From assembly GCF_010015445.1 (NCBI RefSeq), contig NC_053122.1, positions 35,973,513 to 36,037,512 on the forward strand: DNA of 64,000 nt. The letters run 5' to 3'. This document shows positions 10,545 to 21,979 of the stretch, one piece after another. Source of the stretch: Perca fluviatilis. Taxonomy: Eukaryota > Chordata > Actinopteri > Perciformes > Percidae. The position numbers and the translations under genes are program-made. The notes under the pieces were generated by a model. The model had not been told where the DNA came from. It made no database searches and saw only the letters and a program-made list of their open reading frames with translations. The stretch's first letter is position 1. Each line of letters starts with the position of its first letter.

Positions 10545-11760
10545 TGAAAAGCCCGACACCTCATCCCCACCTGGAAGTACACGGACGTCCTCTAAGCCAT
10601 CAACAAATCCCTCAGCCCTCTATTGGAATTTACTGATGCGCTTTCCAATGGGAAGTATGTCAGCGTTTCCTTTGTGAAGTCAGTCCTCCACCTTTTCAGA
10701 TCCTCCATCTTGAAAGTGAATGATGATGAGACAGAGCTAACCTGCACCATCGAGACAAAAAATCCTGAGCTATCTGGATGAAAAATACAATGACCCTCTG
10801 ACACAAGAACTGCTTGATATGGCTTCTGCGCTTGATCCACGATTCAAGCTGAGCTACGGCAGTGAGGACAATGTTGCACCAATTCATGCCAGACTGTCTT
10901 CTGAAATGGCGAGGACTGCACCTGCAGCCATGGCTCTAAGTAATTATATTGATGTTAGATACACCGAATGTATGATAAATTAATAATTTTAAGTGGATTA
11001 AAATGACATGAAATCCTGTGGTGTAATGTACTCTCTGGAAATGAGTGTTGAATAAGTTTAGATTATTAGGGCTATTCATTATTCATATCTTATTTTCTAC
11101 ACTCTTCAAGGAGATGGGCCCAACTGATCCCCATGGTGACACTGCTGAGGATGCACCCACTACAAAAAAGAAAAAGACCTTGGGCTACACGTTCTCCCTC
11201 TGAGAGGATGTTCAGCACGGGGGGGGAAATATGGTGACCTGCTCATCCCTCAAGCCAGAAAATGTTGACAGGCTAGTCTTTCTTTCCAAAAACCTGTAAA
11301 ATAGTCTTTTCTGCATAGTTCTGCCTTGAAATCTTCTCATTTGGTTACATTCTGCTATGGAATATTTGTTTTTTATTGATTGTATATTTTGAGTTTTATT
11401 CACATCCATTATGCAGGTACAATGCAAGTTTATATTTTGCTTCCTAAAATATATTTACACAATGGAAAAGGGAAAATAGTGCTCTGTTCAAGCTTTGCTA
11501 CATTTTCTTTGTTTTCTTTATTTTTCTTTATTCTTTAAGGAGCACTGAATTTTGGTGAATAAGAGGACCTATTTTATTTTGATGCACATATTTGTATATT
11601 AGCAGGAATGTAGCACAATATGGATGTGAAAGCAGTTATAATTAGACAATAAAATTAGTTTTGGTTAAAATCAACAAATAATCGTGATAATTAATCGTGA
11701 TCTCAATATTGATCAAAATAATCGTGATTATCATTTTCGCCGTAATCGTGCCCTCGTACT
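10545..11760 (+). pseudogene. hAT transposase relic (ZBED type) with 3' end
   Basis: Plus-strand fragments give SLSPLLEFTDALSNGKYVSV, then in another frame LLDMASALDPRFKLSYGSED (about 10815-10865). After a gap comes PSERMFSTGGNMVT with SLKPENVDRLVFLSKNL (about 11195-11298). These are the central DPRFK and C-terminal dimerisation motifs of Ac-type hAT transposases. A stop after TKNPELSG, frame changes and a missing middle show decay. The 3' flank ends in AATCGTGATTATCATTTT near 11745, a sequence type seen at hAT termini. Confidence 0.75.
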
Positions 11761-11810
11761 TTCTATCATCATGACCTCATTTCCTCCACATAGGTGGGCC
11801 CAGCCAATCT

Positions 11811-14800
11811 AATCAATTCAATTTTCAATTCAATTTTATTTATAGTATCAAATCATAAGTTATCTCGAGACACTTTACAGATAGAGTAGGTCTAGAGCAC
11901 ACTATAAATTCCAAAACCCCAACAATTACAGTAATTCCCTCAAGAGCAAGCATTAGCAGTGGCTATTGCGACAGTGGCGAGGAGAAACTCCCTTTTAGAA
12001 AGAAACCTCGGCAGACCCAGACTCTTGGTAGGCGGTGTCTGACGGGCCGGTTGGGGGTGTGATGAACAGTGGCACATAATAGTCACATTAAAGATAATGG
12101 AACAGTGACTTCGAAGGTCATCGTGGAAGTTCATGTCATGTCGGATGCGGCGGATGCAGCAGGATGCAGCCGGGAATTGCAGAGAAGAAGAAACATAAGG
12201 ACTCCGGGGAGTAAACTCCCCAGAGCTAGGTTAGTAACAAGCATTTCTGGGACAGGATGCATACAAAAGGAAACAAGTAGAGATGAGAGAGCAGCTCAGT
12301 GTGTCACAGGAAGGAAGGAACTTCCCCGGCAGTCTAGAATTATAATAGCATAACTAAGAGAGGCAGGTTAAAGAGAGGTGCCTGCAGGCTAGAACTCTCC
12401 CCAACCGGATCAGGCTGTACTGGCCTGCCTCCCTCTACTCTCGCTATATTATTGATTATATGATAAATAAAACTGATGACTACGAAGAGAAGCAGGTGGG
12501 CCGGTTAGGCGGACGCTGCAACTCCTCACTCCCTAACTATAAGTTTTATCAAAGAGGAGAGTTTTCAGTTTACTCTTAAATGAGGTGACGGTGTCTGCCC
12601 CCCTAACCCAGACTGGGAGCTGGTTCCACAGGAAAGGAGCCTGGTAGCTGAAGGCTCTGGCTCCCATTCTACTTTTAGAGACTCTAGGAACCACAAGTAA
12701 CTCTGCATTCTGGGAGCGCAGTGCTCTAGTGGGACAATAAGGTACTAAGAGCTGTTCTAGATAGGATGTTGCTTGACCATTTAGGGCTTTGTAGGTCAGG
12801 AGAAGGACTTTAAAGTCAATCTTGAATTTTACAGGAAGCCAATGCAGAGAAGCTAATACAGGAGAAATATGATCTCTTTTCTTAGTTCTCGTCAGAACAC
12901 GTGCTGCAGCATTCTGGATCAGCTGGAGAGTCTTAAGGGACTTATTTGAGCAACCTGACAGTAGGGAATTACAATAGTCCAGCCTGGAAGTAACGAATGC
13001 ATGGACTACTTTTTCAGCATCGTTTTGAGACAGGATATTCCTAATTTTGGCAATGTTACGAAGATGATTTCGATGTTTGTTTTAGATGGGCGTTAAAGGA
13101 TATATCCTGATCAAAAATAACTCCTAGATTTCTGACAGTAGTGCTGGAGGCCAGGACAACACCATCCAGAGTAGCTATATCTTTAGATAATGACGTTCGG
13201 AGGTGTTTAGGGCCCAGCACAATAACTTCAGTTTTGTTAGAGTTTAACATAAGAAAATTATAGGTCATCCAGGATTTTATATCTTTAATACATGCTTGAA
13301 GTTTAGCTAACTGACTGGTTTCGTCTGGTTTGATTGATAAGTATAATTGGGTGTCGTCCGCATAGCAGTGATAGTTAATTGAGTGTTTCCTAATGATATT
13401 ACCAAGAGGAAGCATATAAGGAGAATAAAATTGGTCCAAGCACTGAGCCTTGTGGAACGCCATGGTTAACTTTCGTGTACTTAGAGGATTTATCATTAAC
13501 ATTAACAAATTGAGATCGATCAGAGAAATAAGACTTAAACCAGCTTAGTGCAATTCCTTTAATTCCGACTAAGTGTTCCAATCTCTGTAACAGGATTGTA
13601 TGGTCAATAGTGTCAAAAGCAGCACTAAGCTCTAGTAAAACAAGAATGGAGACAAGTCCTTTGTCTGCGGCAGTTAGAACGTCATTAGTAATTTTCACCA
13701 GTGCCGTCTCTGTGCTATGATTCTTTCTAAATCCTGATTGAAAGTCTTCAAATAAACTGTTGCTAAGGAGAAAATCACATAACTGATTAGCAACTACCTT
13801 CTCAAGGATCTTGGAGAGAAAGGGAAGGTTAGATATAGGTCTATAGTTTGCTAAGACCTCAGGATCGAGGGTGGTTTTTTTCAGAAGAGGTTTTATCACA
13901 GCTACTTTAAATGACTGCGGTACATAACCTGTTAATAGAGACATATTGATCATATCAAGTAGTGAAGTGTTAACCATGGGTAATGCTTCTTTGAGTAGCC
14001 TCGTTGGGATGGGGTCTAAGAAACAGGTAGATGGCTTAGCTGAAGATACCTTTACCATTAGTTGTTGAAGGTCTATAGGATAAAAGCAGTCTAAGTATAT
14101 GTCAGGTCTAGTCGTTCTTTCTAGCAGTCCTGCGTTGAAAGGTGAACCGTTAGAAGTTGAAGGCAAAAGGTGATGAATTTTATCTCTAATTGTTATAATT
14201 TTATCATTAAAGAAGCTCATGAAGTCGTCACTACTCAGAGCTAGAGGAATAGATGGCTCAGTAGAGCTCTGACTCTCTGTCAGCCTGGCTACAGTGCTGA
14301 AAAGAAACCTTGGGTTGTTCTTGTTTTCTTCTATTAGTGATGAGTAATAGTCTGATCTGGCATGTCTAAGGGCCTTCCTATAGGTTTTCAGACTGTCTTG
14401 CCAGTCCAAACGAGACTCTTCCAGTTTGGTGCTGCGCCATTTACTTTCAAGTTTTCCTGAGTTTTGCTTTAATTTACGAGTTTGGGAGTTATACCACGGT
14501 GCTAGTTTCCTTTGCTTCATCTTCTTCTTTTTGAGTGGAGCAACAGAATCTAAAGTAGTCCGTAGGCAGGCCGTAACACCATCTACACAATTGTCGATTT
14601 GAGAGGGACTAAAGTTTACATAAAGGTCCTCTGTTGTATTAAAACAAGGTAATTAGTTTAGTGCTATTGGAATGGCTTCCTTAAATTTAGCTATAGCACT
14701 GTCAGATAGGCATCTAGTATAGAAGCTTTTATCTAATTTCGTATAATCGGGTATTACGAATTCGAAAGTAATTAAGAAGTGGTCTGATAATAAAGGATTT

Positions 14801-14910
14801 TGCGGGAATACTAATACATCTTTAATTTTGATACCATATGCCAGCACGAGGTCAAAGCCAGAGTCGGTAACGTAGGCTACTACGGCGTGGATGGACTCAG
14901 TTCTGAATCA
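11811..14910 (-). mobile_element. L2-type LINE, 5'-truncated, nearly complete RT
   Basis: Read on the minus strand. The end of the APE endonuclease lies at 14900-14653 (VLAYGIKIKDVLVF, LLSDHFLITFEF). The reverse transcriptase follows at 14520-13060 with VLANYRPISNLPFLSKILEK, FRKNHSTETALVKI, AAFDTIDHTILL (motif A), VPQGSVLGPILF (motif B), and in a second frame HCYADDTQLYL (motif C, YADD). The C-terminal region (ARAFSYQAPFLWNQLPVWVR) runs to about 12540. A 700-bp 3' UTR ends in the widely shared fish L2 tail with AATAAAATTGAATTGA repeats at 11811-11845. At least two frameshifts (near 13450 and 13060) and a truncated endonuclease make it inactive. It probably acted as a cis-replicating non-LTR retrotransposon. 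Confidence 0.9.
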
Positions 14911-14984
14911 GAAGCCAAACACCGGGCGATTGCTCTGTGAAAGGCGCGGTACACGTAGATGGCTGTTTACATGTTCATATAACT

Positions 14985-15172
14985 TTATACATCCTCGAAC
15001 TGGCTGTAATCATTACACACATCCTATCCAAGGAGTGCACCAGCAGTAAAATTGTCCGGAGGAAGTTCATGCAGCAACTGGCAGAGGAGCTGAGAGCGGA
15101 GTTTATGAAGGAAAAAGGGCAGAGGTGCAACAGCGCACCGCAAAAGTGGAGGCAGTGCCAGGTTAGGTTATA
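14985..15172 (+). pseudogene. piggyBac transposase C-terminal fragment
   Basis: The plus strand gives LSKECTSSKIVRRKFMQQLA followed by EELRAEFMKEK and QKWRQCQV. This matches the segment of piggyBac-type (PGBD) transposases just before the Cys-rich domain, whose first Cys-x-x motif starts in RQCQV. The rest of the transposase is missing. It abuts the L2 element on its left. Confidence 0.55.
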
Positions 15173-15524
15173 GCTAAATGTTCAAATAAGATACTTTTAA
15201 TTGTTATTTGGCTGTTATGAAATAAGTTGAATGAATTTCCACACCATATTTTTCGGGATATGAATGTATGAAATAATGACGGTTTACTATGCCATGATAT
15301 GAACGATTGAAACACGTATAACTACTCAAATGTATAATTAAACTCGTTAAAATGTACATTTCGCTGTTATTACATTTTTCTAAAGATATCCTAACACAAT
15401 ACATAATACAATATCGCAATTAGGTATTTATCATGAGAGATTATAGAGTTTGGAATCTGGCGGTCAAAATGACCACTCACGGCAGTTTTAGTAGTTATGG
15501 AATTCTGGCACCTTTAGTGTTAAT

Positions 15525-15750
15525 AACAAGAGTTATTTCAAGACACTTTACAGATAGAGTAGGTCTAGACCACACTCTATAATTTACAAAGACCCAACAA
15601 TTCCAGTAATTCCTCCAAGTGGCGAGGAAAAACTCCCTCTCGTTTGAAAACCTCTCAGGAAGAAACCTCGTACAGACCCAGGCTCTTGGTAGGCAGTGTC
15701 TGATGGTGCCGGTTGGGGGTGTGATGAACAGTGGCAATGAGAGTCACAAT
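15525..15750 (-). mobile_element. L2 LINE 3' UTR fragment
   Basis: The minus strand carries the same block as the 3' UTR at 11860-12070, from ACTCTCATTGCCACTGTTCA to CTACTCTATCTGTAAAGTGT. The terminal AATTGAA tail is missing at its 3' end. Confidence 0.8.
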
Positions 15751-15789
15751 AAAGATAATTGATCAGTCACTAGAAATAGTAGTTGTAGT

Positions 15790-15895
15790 AGTTCATGGCA
15801 TAGCAGGGCACTGCAGGGTGTCACAGGATGTAGCAGGGTATAGCAGGGTGTCACAGGACATAGCAGAGCGCTGCAGGACGTAGCAGGGCACTGCT
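15790..15895. repeat. Short degenerate minisatellite
   Basis: Repeats of TAGCAGGGC / TGTCACAGGA / CTGCAGG with a period near 15-30 bp, directly following the L2 3' UTR fragment. Confidence 0.7.
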
Positions 15896-16371
15896 CCCTC
15901 TGCCTCCTGGTGCATGCTAACGAGCTGTTGGAGGTTTTGGAGGTGAGCCTGATGTTCAGCCTGATCGTCAAGGTCGCTCATCTCCTTCAGGAGACGGTCC
16001 ATCTCAGGATCAGGCATGGCACACAATATAAACACACTATAAACACACGGGGACAAACAAAAGACAAGACAGACAAGAGAGGGAGAGACAGCACAGCAAA
16101 TTCACTAGAGTCAAAATTATAGTGTTAGACCAGTTTAGAGTAAAGTGTTGAGGTTCTGGTGTTGGTTCTGCTAGAATGAGCTATGTCCTAGTGAAAAACT
16201 TAATATTGTAGGCGTAACATCACAGAGTTAATGGTATTCAACACCTATGAGTGTTACTTAAACATCCGGGCATTTCGACAGGTAGCTTGTTAAGGGAATT
16301 TGACGGATTCCATTTTCTGTGAGCATGCAAAGGAGAGATTGGTGAGTATCACATAACGCTCGTCGTTATAT

Positions 16372-16995
16372 TGCAGCCCGGTCTCATGGCAGTTCGTGAT
16401 ATGGTCACGTTATTGAATCTATTAAGTCGTGGACAGGACACGATAATGTTGTTTTTTTCGTGTGGCAATTACAAATTTTAAAGCAATATATTTCAATGGG
16501 AAGCCTATTTCGTGATCACAGAATGATGACGGTAGCGAGTAGTATTGATAAGGCGAAAGTCCATAACACAACACACAAACAACACGGGACTTTCACCCCG
16601 GAGACCGGGGATTGTGTCCCGCGTGTTGCAGTTCCTTTCCTTGTTATTATCTTCCTAACCAAAACCGTCCCGCTGTTGTCGGCCTGTCCCGCGTGTGACG
16701 GTCCCTTTCCCCGTTCTTCTTTTCCTAACCACAACCGTCCCGTTGTTGTGGTGTTTCATTTCCCCGTTGTTGTGTGCCCCTGCGCCCGGGGATCGCGTCC
16801 GGCGATTGGCGGCCCGTCCCGTTGTTGTGTGCCCCTGCGCCTGGGGATGCGCCCAGGGATCGCGTCCCACATGTGGCGGCCCCTCCTGTTGTTGTGGCCA
16901 GCGTGTGGCGCCTCATTTCCCCGCTGTTGTGTCCCCCAGAGCAGGTTCAAAAATCTTGACCTGTACACGTTCAAAATTCGTGTGAAAAAGCATTA
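16372..16995. mobile_element. Non-autonomous element, family X, left part
   Basis: The left end (CCCGGTCTCATGGCAGTTCG, then GTCACGTTATT) is the reverse complement of the right end of the copy at 20822-21147. The interior is made of repeated blocks TTCCCCGTTGTTGTG, TTTCCTAACCACAACCGTCC and GGGGATCGCGTCC. It stops near GACCTGTACACGTTCAAAAT without its right terminus. Overlapping plus- and minus-strand frames here are compositional and not genes. Confidence 0.65.
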
Positions 16996-18597
16996 GCGAA
17001 CGGCTAACAGAATTAGGGCTACCGCTGAAAATACTGGTTAGCTGATTGGATAAACCATCCGTCCTTCTCGTTGCGTCACACCTAAACCCGCCTCAAAACC
17101 AACGCTGATTGGTCACTCGCGAGATCAGGTCGGTCTCACGAGGCTAATTTACAAGTGCACCTGTTATTTAGGATTACTTTTCAGTAAAATGTATTCCATA
17201 ACAGGAAAGCTGGCATACTATTTTGTGTGTTTCAGTGCGTTTGTTTGACAGGATACAAAGATATCGCAGTCATAAGAACTGCGAAGAGCAAAAAGTTATG
17301 TTAAGTTCCAGACTTGTCCGGCAGAAAGGGAACGTCTGCCACCAGCTTCTGTCTCAAAAAGTATATTTTGGTCAGTCAGAAAACATTTGAGTCTAGTGAA
17401 AGTTTTTTGATTGTTATTTAGGCTATTAAAAGTCATGTTTTCATGTATCATTAAATATGCATTGAAGGGATATGTAAGAAATATCCTGTTGTCCGTATCT
17501 TTCTCTACAGGCTCATGTTCATGGCAAAATAATTAAGGTCCAGTATCAGAACCGCAAGAAATACGTCAAATTACAAGCTTCTGACTTTGAAGAATTTATT
17601 TCTGAAGGTAAATTTCCCAAGTGGTATGACTAAACATTAATTAAGACTGAGAGAAGGCCATTGTATTTAATAATTTAAACAATTTGCCATGTTGTGTTGT
17701 ATTTTTAACGTCATTCCTTAGTGAAAGAGAATTTCTCCTTCCCTGTGAACAACATCACTGTTGCAGGATAATTCTGGCACTGAGGTGGATAAAACGGTGT
17801 TTGCAGAATTATCCACAGTGGAAGGGATTTGCTTTGTTATCAAGGACGATCAGGATTACGGTAAATGAAAAAGAAATGTTTAACATTGCATTCACAGCAG
17901 TGCTCATTTTAGAAGCATTCATTGCAGTGAATTCATAATCTTGCATCTCATTTTAAGAATAGTACATGCGTTACTAAGACAACTGACAGACACAGGTTTA
18001 ACTTGAAGCTATAAGTGATTAAAAAGCAATAGTAATGTCTTTATAGCACAAAAGGGACATGGTTTTTTGGTTGTTACAGGAGTTCATACTGTAAATAGCC
18101 AAAGGACAGGTTTTCTCTCTGAGTTTGTACTTTTCAATTTATAAGTGGAGCTTATTGCATAGCTGAAAGCGGGGGTCATGCTTAGTGTTTAAATCCAAAA
18201 TCTGATCCACAACTGTGCTGCAAATAAGTCAACTATCACCTACATCCACACCACTATCCTCATTCAGTGGACCTCAGGAAGAATAGCACCTGCAATGCAG
18301 GAGCTAATGAGGATCCTAAATAAACAAACAAAGTGGGAGTTCCCTCTCTGTGTCCATTACGGCCCGGACACATAGAGCCGATAATCGGCCGTTGGACAGT
18401 CTGGCGAGGTCAGTGACTCGAGTCTGTTCGGTGTGTTCTGTGCCGTCGTCCATCTGAGGGGCAGTCGGCCTTCATTTTGGCCGATGTATAATCGGTGGGG
18501 CGGGCACTGCCGGCAGTCGGACTCAAATGACCCCTTTGATTGGTAGAGTGCTAACCCGGAAACGGGGGGCGTGATGAGCGTGACTAGACTCTCAAAA

Positions 18598-18820
18598 TCT
18601 GACGAAAATCTTTTAAACTGACTTTTGTCGATCTGAAATGAAGACAGATTCAGCAACTGCATGGCCTATTTCTCTCTTAAAATGTTTTCAGAAACATGTT
18701 TCAGTGAACTATTTTAGTACAATATGAGATCGGATTCTGAATGAACCGCCATGACTGTCTTTGAATTTCCGGAGAAACCAGACCCACGTGACGCGTTCGT
18801 CCAATCAGCTGCCGGTTTTC
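18598..18820. repeat. Dispersed repeat, copy 1 (partner 21285-21505)
   Basis: The stretch from GACGAAAATCTTTTAAACTG through CAATCAGCTGC is about 90 percent identical, by eye, to 21285-21505 in the same orientation. It lies in the large intron of the broken gene. It may be an internal part of a non-autonomous DNA transposon; the left flank from about 18360 contains GATAATCGGCC palindromes. Confidence 0.7.
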
Positions 18821-19349
18821 ATTTTTTGGGCAACAATACAGATTAGCGCAGTGTGCTGTTATGGAGACGTATTACGTCTCGTCTCTTCGGGGTGTTCTGA
18901 GGCACTTTTTTGACCAACTCGGGGAGACTGATCAGTCCTTTTCTGCCGACAGTTGGCCTTCTGGTTGGTGTGTAAGCAGCTTTAGCAGCGGTGATGATGA
19001 AACATCAAGGCCACCCAAGCAAATTAGAAGTTTATCAACTGATGTCTACATATTGATAGTTTATATCATATGATTAAATTGATTTTATTAATTATAATTT
19101 ATTTAATAATTAATTTTATTTCATGTGTTTGATTTTTATCTGTTGAACAAACTAAGGTGAAAACCCCAAAGTTTGACGTTGCTTTAACAAAAATCTGGAC
19201 CATTTTTTCTTTCAAATTTGGCTTGACTTCATTGTTGTTATCCAGGCATCATGATGAGATCTTAAACTGCTTTTCTGCTCCAGGTTAAAATTCTAACTGC
19301 TAATATACCTCTGGGAGGAAGGAAGTATTTGCATCTGGTTTTCATTTTG

Positions 19350-19369
19350 TGTGTGTGTGTGTGTGTATT

Positions 19370-19403
<34 letters not shown>

Positions 19404-19406
19404 TGT
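19350..19406. repeat. (GT)n microsatellite
   Basis: Interrupted GT run in an intron of the broken gene. Confidence 0.95.
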
Positions 19407-20821
19407 TAGCAATAATTTTTTCATGATATTCGTTTTGTATTAGAGTGTCATACAATTGACACTCTAATTCAGTGTTGTTGTAATCTGTTTAGCTGATGGA
19501 GCAGATCCTGCAGACAAAACCAGGAGGGACAACAGTGCTTTAAGAATATGAAGAAACCGGGACATTCTTGCAGCACACATGGTTGAGACAGAAGGGTAAG
19601 TTTATGATACCACGCTAAGGTGTCGAACAGCTTTTAAAACGAATACATTCACATACTATATTACTTATAGGTAAATGCTTTGGGGCTAAATTACTGATGG
19701 TTTGTTAATAGTAATGTAGGATTTTTCAAGGATATCAGTGGTTACTTGGATGAGATTGGAAAAGGAGCAGCATCAATGGCAGTAATGACCTCCTTACAGA
19801 ACTAATGTAATTGTTCCAGCCCTAAAAAGTGTATGTGAGCAAACAACAATTTCCCTTTTTTGTCTATGCAGGAGAATCCCTCATCGAGTAACTAAAGAGA
19901 AATATGCACTGGGAATTGTCACCTTGTTCCCTGCATTAAAAGATCCTCTCTCCAAGAAAGGATATGTATGTTTTGTATTTATGCATTTCATTTGTTTTTG
20001 ATGCTTTTTTGCATTAGGAAATTATGTGTGAATGCACTTGACACTGTACAGCACTCCTTTGATTAATGCACAAATACATTAAGTTGCCTTTATATATGCC
20101 TTTTATGTCCACCTAGATAAAACTAATGTTAAACACAGCAGTCCTTAATTAAAATGTTCAGTAGTTGTTTAAACTGTTAGAGAGATGTTTATTCAACTTC
20201 ATGGTCATTTTGACTTACTCTATTAGTTTTTGCAAGGTGCATGGCTCTGCCCTTTTATAGCAACTATAGACACTTTGTGAGGGGGGTGGTATCACAAATA
20301 ATGGCATCCATGCATACCCTCTAATGCTATTGGCATCCGTTTTACGGGGATGTCTGTTTCACAACCACCGCAAAACTGTTGTAATGCCTGACTTTAATTG
20401 AACAAATTTTTACAGCGGTTTCTGGTATTTGCTGATAATGACTTAAAACTTAATTTTGTCTCTGTCCTTTGAAGGAACATTTAATGACAGCCAAAATGGC
20501 TCTGGATGTCTGGCATGGCAGCTCAAGATAATACAGAGAAAGATGAAACTTGTGTCCAAGGAACCGAAAATGCATTAAGCGGGAGGAGGTGGTCCAAGAC
20601 AGGAGAGGGAGCTACTTCAGATTGGTGGTCAGATGAATGAAGAGCGTTGTAAAGAAGCCATATCCTTGATGAACCACACAAGTGACAGAGAAATCATCCT
20701 GCAGTAGATGAAGGAGACCTTTGAGTATAGACGGCGCCTCATCCACAATCCTGATGAATCACACAATATACTCTCAGTATTTCCTAGGCTGCTGGACACT
20801 TAATGCTGCTGGACCATGGAC

Positions 20822-21147
20822 TTCCTTTCCCCGTTCATCTTTTCCTAACCACAACCGTCCCGTTATTGTGGCGTTTCATTTCCCCTTTGTGGTGTTTCAT
20901 TTCCCCGTTGTTGTGTGGCCCGGGGATCGCATCCCGCGAGTGGCGGCCCGTCCCGTTGTTGTGGCCGGCATGTGGCGTTTCGTTTCCCCGTTGTGTGCCC
21001 CAGAGCAGGTTTGAAAATCGTGACCTGTACACGTTTAAAATTCGTGGCGTGTACACGAAATAAAAGTCAAAATCGTGACCTGTACACAAATTAATAAATC
21101 AAAATAACGTGACTATTTCACAACCTGGTGTGAGACCGGGTTGTCTA
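20822..21147. mobile_element. Non-autonomous element, family X, right part
   Basis: It shares CCCGTTGTTGTGGCC, CCAGAGCAGGTT and GACCTGTACACGTT blocks with 16372-16995. It ends in GTGTGAGACCGGGTTGT, the inverse of the left terminus of that copy. Its own left terminus is absent. It truncates the last exon of the preceding gene. Confidence 0.65.
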
Positions 21148-21284
21148 TTCCTATGGGTGACGTCAAGCGACTTCAACGCACCTGCAAAGCATTCCGGGAA
21201 GGCGGCGCAGCATTGGAAAAAAAATGTGCGCGTCAAATGAATCCGTTGAACGCGGCGCGACTATCCAGTAGAAGTAGACGAAAA

Positions 21285-21505
21285 TCTTTTAAACTGACCT
21301 TTGTCGATCTGAAATGAAGACAGATTCAGCAACTGCACGGCTTATTTCTTGCCTAAAATGTTTTCAGAAACACGTTTCGGTGAACTATTTTTGTAAAATA
21401 CCAGATCGTATTCTCAACGAGCCACCATGACACTGTTGAAATTCTCGAGTAGCGAGACCCACCTCATGCGTTCGTTCGTCCAATCAGCTGCTGTTCAGGG
21501 GCGTC
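21285..21505. repeat. Dispersed repeat, copy 2
   Basis: Partner of 18598-18820. The shared part runs from AGACGAAAATCTTTTAAACT to the CAATCAGCTGC motif, then diverges. Confidence 0.7.
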
Positions 21506-21689
21506 AACCATGGCCGTATGACGTCGCAGCACCACGCTTCAGTCGTGTCGGACAAATGGATCTGTACCGTTACGACCACCCCAGTTCTCCAGAGTTTAAT
21601 GAAGTCTGCCAGGAATCAGCGTAATGATGAATCCTCAGAGGATCGCCCAGGTATTTAATTAAAGGCCAAATTAAATGTTTTTTTTTAAT

Positions 21690-21857
21690 GCATTGTACTC
21701 AAAAAGTAATTCAGATGCAACTTAACCCAAAACAGCTTATAAATTTAGGATGGCTCGGTGGGCCCAGAAATATCCTACCACCTCAGCCTACTAAAAAGAA
21801 AACGCAGAAGATCAGCCGAGCTCAGGCCATGGACCATCTTGTCGTTTTTCACAAGGT
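21690..21857 (+). pseudogene. Exon fragment of the same fish gene family
   Basis: The plus strand reads LGGPRNILPPQPTKKKTQKI then SRAQAMDHLVVFHK, followed by a GTATGC donor at 21858. This matches the part I expect downstream of the gene at 17511-20811, displaced by the family X insertion. The next expected peptide (EEHLENQE...) is seen at 61143 in a different copy. There is no stop in the exon, but the rest of the gene is absent here. Confidence 0.5.
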
Positions 21858-21979
21858 ATGCATGGGTGTCAGTTTGGTTTGAAATGTGCTGGGGACAGAG
21901 ACGCATTCGTTTTTCTTTTTCTCTTTCTCTTTCGCACAGGTCATGTTTTGAAAGATACTTTCCTGTAGCTTTCTAATTT

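Larger units (their letters stand above)
17511..20811 (+). pseudogene. Broken multi-exon gene of an expanded fish family (unnamed)
   Basis: Five exons fit AG/GT borders: 17511-17607 (IIKVQYQNRKKYVKLQASDF), 17722-17860 (VKENFSFPVNN, then EVDKTVFAELSTVEGICFVI), 19493-19595 (ILQTKPGGTTVL), 19872-19965 (HRVTKEKYALGIVTLFPALK) and 20475-20811 (EHFNDSQNGSGCLAWQLKII, and RRLIHNPDESHNILSVFPRL). The first two resemble a small ubiquitin-like/PB1-type fold. The later exons form a helical domain seen in many uncharacterised teleost proteins; the name is from memory and the function is unknown. Damage includes one extra base in exon 2, stops in exons 3 and 5, and a family X element cutting off the 3' end at about 20812. 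An exon at 21690-21857 looks like its continuation. Confidence 0.6.

Noticed and set aside
16460..16996. 178-residue plus-strand frame and several overlapping frames on both strands
   Set aside because: Produced by the GC-rich block repeats of a non-autonomous element; no motif, and frames overlap in all phases.
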